The notes under the pieces are model-generated. The model made no database searches and was not told the origin of the DNA. It was given only the letters and a program-made list of their open reading frames with translations. From positions 1 through 7,823 of the forward strand of contig URYM01000084.1 of assembly GCA_900552095.1 (NCBI GenBank): DNA of 7,823 nt, read 5' to 3'. Source of the DNA: an uncultured Blautia sp. GTDB taxonomy: Bacteria > Bacillota > Clostridia > Lachnospirales > Lachnospiraceae. Made by a program: the position numbers and the translations under genes. This document shows positions 5,952 to 7,823 of the stretch, one piece after another (the stretch's first letter is position 1; every line of letters starts with the position of its first letter).

Positions 5952-6650
5952 TTATAATTTTTCTATTAGCTGTTGCATTAGTTCCAATATTTCTGCCTCC
6001 GACAACTCACCAACAATCACATATTGATAGTCCTTCCATTCCAAAGCTGCCGAATATTCCTCGCCATCTTTAAAAGTATATACATCTTTTCCTCCCATCT
6101 CGTATTTCACCATCGGAGAACCATTTCCCGTAACAGAAGTTAGTCCTGTATAAATACAACTTTGCACGTAAAGCAAACTTCTTCCATCTTTCGTTCTAAA
6201 ATCAAGACTATAATACTTCCCTTCCTCATCCAGAACTTCCTGATACAGTTCAAATCCTTCCGGAACCTGATCCAGCTTTTTCACTTCAAAAGGAATTTTC
6301 TCCACTTCCTCCGCTGTCACCGGCTTTCTGTCAGCCAGACCAAATTCCACATGATCTATCTTCACATCCGCCTGTATTCCGCCCATCTTTGCCCGCATCA
6401 GAGGATACATCGCCAAAACAGTTCCCGCACTCAGCACGATAAGCGCCCCCGCCAGCAGAAGAACGCGATACTTTTTCCGTTTCCTGTACACAGGTCTTTT
6501 CCTGCTTTCCAGAAGAGTCTCCATCTCCCTTTCAAATGTTTCGGAAAACTCATGAAGCGGCATCTCCTCTTCCTTCTCGTAGGCATCCTCACACATCTGT
6601 TTCACCGCACGTCGTAAAAGCTCTTCTTTTAAAAAGTCATTCTCTGCCAT
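5952..6650 (-). CDS. DUF4367-type membrane protein, putative anti-sigma factor
   Basis: A 232-residue single-pass membrane protein. Residues 1-60 form an acidic helical cytoplasmic part rich in Glu, ending in a basic RKRPVYRKRKK cluster. The transmembrane helix is at about 62-81 (VLLLAGALIVLSAGTVLAMY), and the positive-inside rule puts the C-terminus outside. The extracytoplasmic part (about 95-232) ends like DUF4367 domains: a PEGFELYQEV strand, then EWKDYQYVIVGELSEAEILELM, in which the phrase around I-x-G-x-L-x-E-x-E-I-L is typical. Such proteins lie next to ECF-like sigma genes in Clostridia and are thought to hold the sigma factor at the membrane (family knowledge; the role here is inferred). 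No zinc-binding ZAS motif (HxxxCxxC) is visible. The ATG at 6650 overlaps the sigma gene by 14 bases and has GGAGG nine bases upstream. Confidence 0.85.
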   Translation of the reverse strand: MAENDFLKEELLRRAVKQMCEDAYEKEEEMPLHEFSETFEREMETLLESRKRPVYRKRKKYRVLLLAGALIVLSAGTVLAMYPLMRAKMGGIQADVKIDHVEFGLADRKPVTAEEVEKIPFEVKKLDQVPEGFELYQEVLDEEGKYYSLDFRTKDGRSLLYVQSCIYTGLTSVTGNGSPMVKYEMGGKDVYTFKDGEEYSAALEWKDYQYVIVGELSEAEILELMQQLIEKL

Positions 6651-7170
6651 AGCCCTTTTCCTCCATGCGCTTTTTCAGCTTTTTTCTGGCCCGTTTGGCA
6701 ATCTGCCGGATATTAGCCGGTGTTTTCCTTAAAATTTCCGCAATCTCTTCTCCGCTATACTCCAGATAATACTGCAGAACAAGAACCTGGTAATAAGGAT
6801 AAGGAAGTTCTTCCAATGCTTCCCGCAGCGCTCTCTCCTCATCCCGCTGTCCCGGATCCTCTTTTTCATCCCAAACATATTCCCGACGCACTTCCTCTAA
6901 GAGAAGTATCTTCTTTTTCTTCTTCAGATAGTTGATAGACAGGTGTTCCACAATCACCTTCAGATAGGCACAGGTTTTCGCTGATTCTACTTCTTCAATC
7001 TGATCCATTTTCCCGGACAACAGTACGAAAGCATCTTGCACCATACTCTCTGCCTCATAAGTATCTTTCAACAAACCGTATGCTGTCCAGTACATCATAT
7101 TTCTATATCTGCGATACAGCTCTTCAAATTTATTTTTCGGTTCTTTCCCGCCTTCTTTTTCCTCACTCAC
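6637..7170 (-). CDS. ECF-like sigma-70 family RNA polymerase sigma factor
   Basis: A 177-residue two-domain sigma factor. Region 2 lies at about 14-84 (FEELYRRYRNMMYWTAYGLL, then EAESMVQDAFVLL, and a lysine run at 83-87). Region 4 is at about 113-168, with the helix-turn-helix YSGEEIAEILRKTPANIRQI. There is no region 1 or 3, as in the ECF group. The start is GTG at 7170 with GGGGAG ten bases upstream. The next in-frame ATG falls inside region 2, so GTG is preferred. The gene begins 29 bases after the ispF stop with no terminator between, so read-through from ispF is likely. Its stop overlaps the DUF4367 gene, giving a coupled sigma/anti-sigma pair. The two small paralogues are candidate targets, but no promoter match to prove this is visible. 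Confidence 0.9.
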   Translation of the reverse strand: MSEEKEGGKEPKNKFEELYRRYRNMMYWTAYGLLKDTYEAESMVQDAFVLLSGKMDQIEEVESAKTCAYLKVIVEHLSINYLKKKKKILLLEEVRREYVWDEKEDPGQRDEERALREALEELPYPYYQVLVLQYYLEYSGEEIAEILRKTPANIRQIAKRARKKLKKRMEEKGYGRE

Positions 7171-7199
7171 CGCTGACTTTCTCCCCTTTTTGTTTCTCC

Positions 7200-7727
7200 C
7201 TACTTCGCGCAGCAGCCTCCGCAGCCTCCTGTCCGGTCATCCGGCAGGCTGTCCAGGACTCTTGTGAGAGAACAGATCGCGTGAGCGGAGATTCCATCCA
7301 TGCTTCCGGTAAAACCCAGCCCTTCTTCCGTGGTAGCCTTAATATTCACCTGATCCGTTTCCAGATGAAGGGCTCTGGCTACATTTTCTGTCATCTCATC
7401 CATATAGGGGCGCAGTTTCGGGCGCTGTGCAATGATGGTCGCGTCAATGTTTTCAATCAGATACAGCTTTTCCTCCAGAAGCTTCCCTACATGTTCCAGA
7501 AGAGAAATACTGGAAATCCCCTTATACCTGGGATCTGTATCCGGAAAATGATAACCGATATCTTTCAGCGCCGCCGCTCCAAGGAGGGCATCCATGATGG
7601 CATGAACCGCCACATCCGCATCTGAATGGCCTAAAAGCCCCATTTCAAACGGAATCTTTACCCCTCCCAGAATCAGATCTCTCCCCTCCACCAGTTTGTG
7701 TACATCGTAACCCATTCCCACACGCAT
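7200..7727 (-). CDS. ispF: 2-C-methyl-D-erythritol 2,4-cyclodiphosphate synthase
   Basis: Fifth enzyme of the non-mevalonate (MEP) isoprenoid pathway. It cyclises CDP-methylerythritol 2-phosphate to the cyclodiphosphate with loss of CMP, as a homotrimer. Metal ligands D8 and H10 (GYDVHKL) and H42 ([13 protein letters not shown] at 32-44) are present, as is the signature [13 protein letters not shown] at 129-141. The start is ATG at 7727, giving RVGMGYDVH with AGGAGG eight bases upstream. An upstream in-frame extension to 7760 is not needed and would run through that binding site. The protein is 175 residues against about 157-160 usual. The excess is a C-terminal tail [13 protein letters not shown] with three cysteines. 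In Bacillus ispF is followed by gltX and cysE. Here the sigma module comes between instead. Confidence 0.96.
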   Translation of the reverse strand: MRVGMGYDVHKLVEGRDLILGGVKIPFEMGLLGHSDADVAVHAIMDALLGAAALKDIGYHFPDTDPRYKGISSISLLEHVGKLLEEKLYLIENIDATIIAQRPKLRPYMDEMTENVARALHLETDQVNIKATTEEGLGFTGSMDGISAHAICSLTRVLDSLPDDRTGGCGGCCAK

Positions 7728-7756
7728 ATAATTTTCCTCCTTCTCTGATCTCACTG

Positions 7757-7823
7757 TCAATTTTCTTCCTCGTACGTCTCGCAGAACCGAGCGGCAAATG
7801 CCGGCTCCTCCCCCTTTGCATAC
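7757..7823 (-). CDS. C-terminal end of an unidentified gene
   Basis: The frame ending in TGA at 7759-7757 reads [21 protein letters not shown] for its last 21 codons and is cut by the window edge. Codon choice looks coding and the stop lies 29 bases before the ispF start, as expected inside an operon. In many Firmicutes ispD precedes ispF, but this tail is too short for me to assign to any family. Confidence 0.55.
   Translation of the reverse strand, partial: YAKGEEPAFAARFCETYEEEN

Noticed and set aside
7728..7760. Longer ispF start at 7760
   Set aside because: The extra residues would be encoded by the AGGAGG ribosome binding site itself, and family members start at the RVGMGYDVH segment.
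7756..7761. Perfect TTGACA upstream of ispF as a promoter
   Set aside because: No -10 element lies at 16-18 bases, and the hexamer sits at the stop of the upstream gene.

Overview
The window looks like a Clostridia chromosome, most likely Lachnospiraceae (the family is an inference). The reasons are moderate GC, strong AGGAGG-type ribosome binding sites, a sporulation sigma factor (SigH), a Gram-positive T-box leader, and a gene order matching the Firmicutes block ispF ... cysE-cysS-mrnC-rlmB-...-sigH. Every supported gene is on the minus strand, so transcription runs from high to low coordinates. Both ends of the window cut a gene.

Upstream unit (7823 down to about 5050): the last 21 codons of an unidentified gene, then ispF (isoprenoid precursor synthesis) with a cysteine-rich tail. 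It is followed, with no visible terminator, by an ECF-like sigma factor and an overlapping membrane protein of the DUF4367/anti-sigma type. After 75 bases holding a strong hairpin that covers a ribosome binding site come two tandem paralogous genes for small beta-rich proteins. The first has a signal peptide and the second does not. A long inverted repeat with a T-rich tail ends this unit. These two genes are visibly more AT-rich than their neighbours.

Spacer (about 4800-5056): no convincing gene. One 66-codon reading frame with coding-like third positions is listed at low confidence.

Downstream unit (4793 down to 1 and beyond): a promoter, then a cysteine-specific T-box leader with a TGC specifier, a TGGA antiterminator bulge and an intrinsic terminator. 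It controls cysE (O-acetylserine synthesis) and cysS (cysteinyl-tRNA synthetase), followed by mrnC (Mini-RNase III), rlmB (23S rRNA methyltransferase), sigH and a cation diffusion facilitator. Neighbouring genes overlap or lie 1-3 bases apart, which suggests one translationally coupled operon. Uncharged tRNA-Cys would thus raise expression of cysteine supply and charging, and perhaps of the ribosome-maturation and sporulation sigma genes behind them.

The part that looks least described is the sigma/DUF4367/paralogue module lying between ispF and the cysE operon, where Bacillus has gltX.
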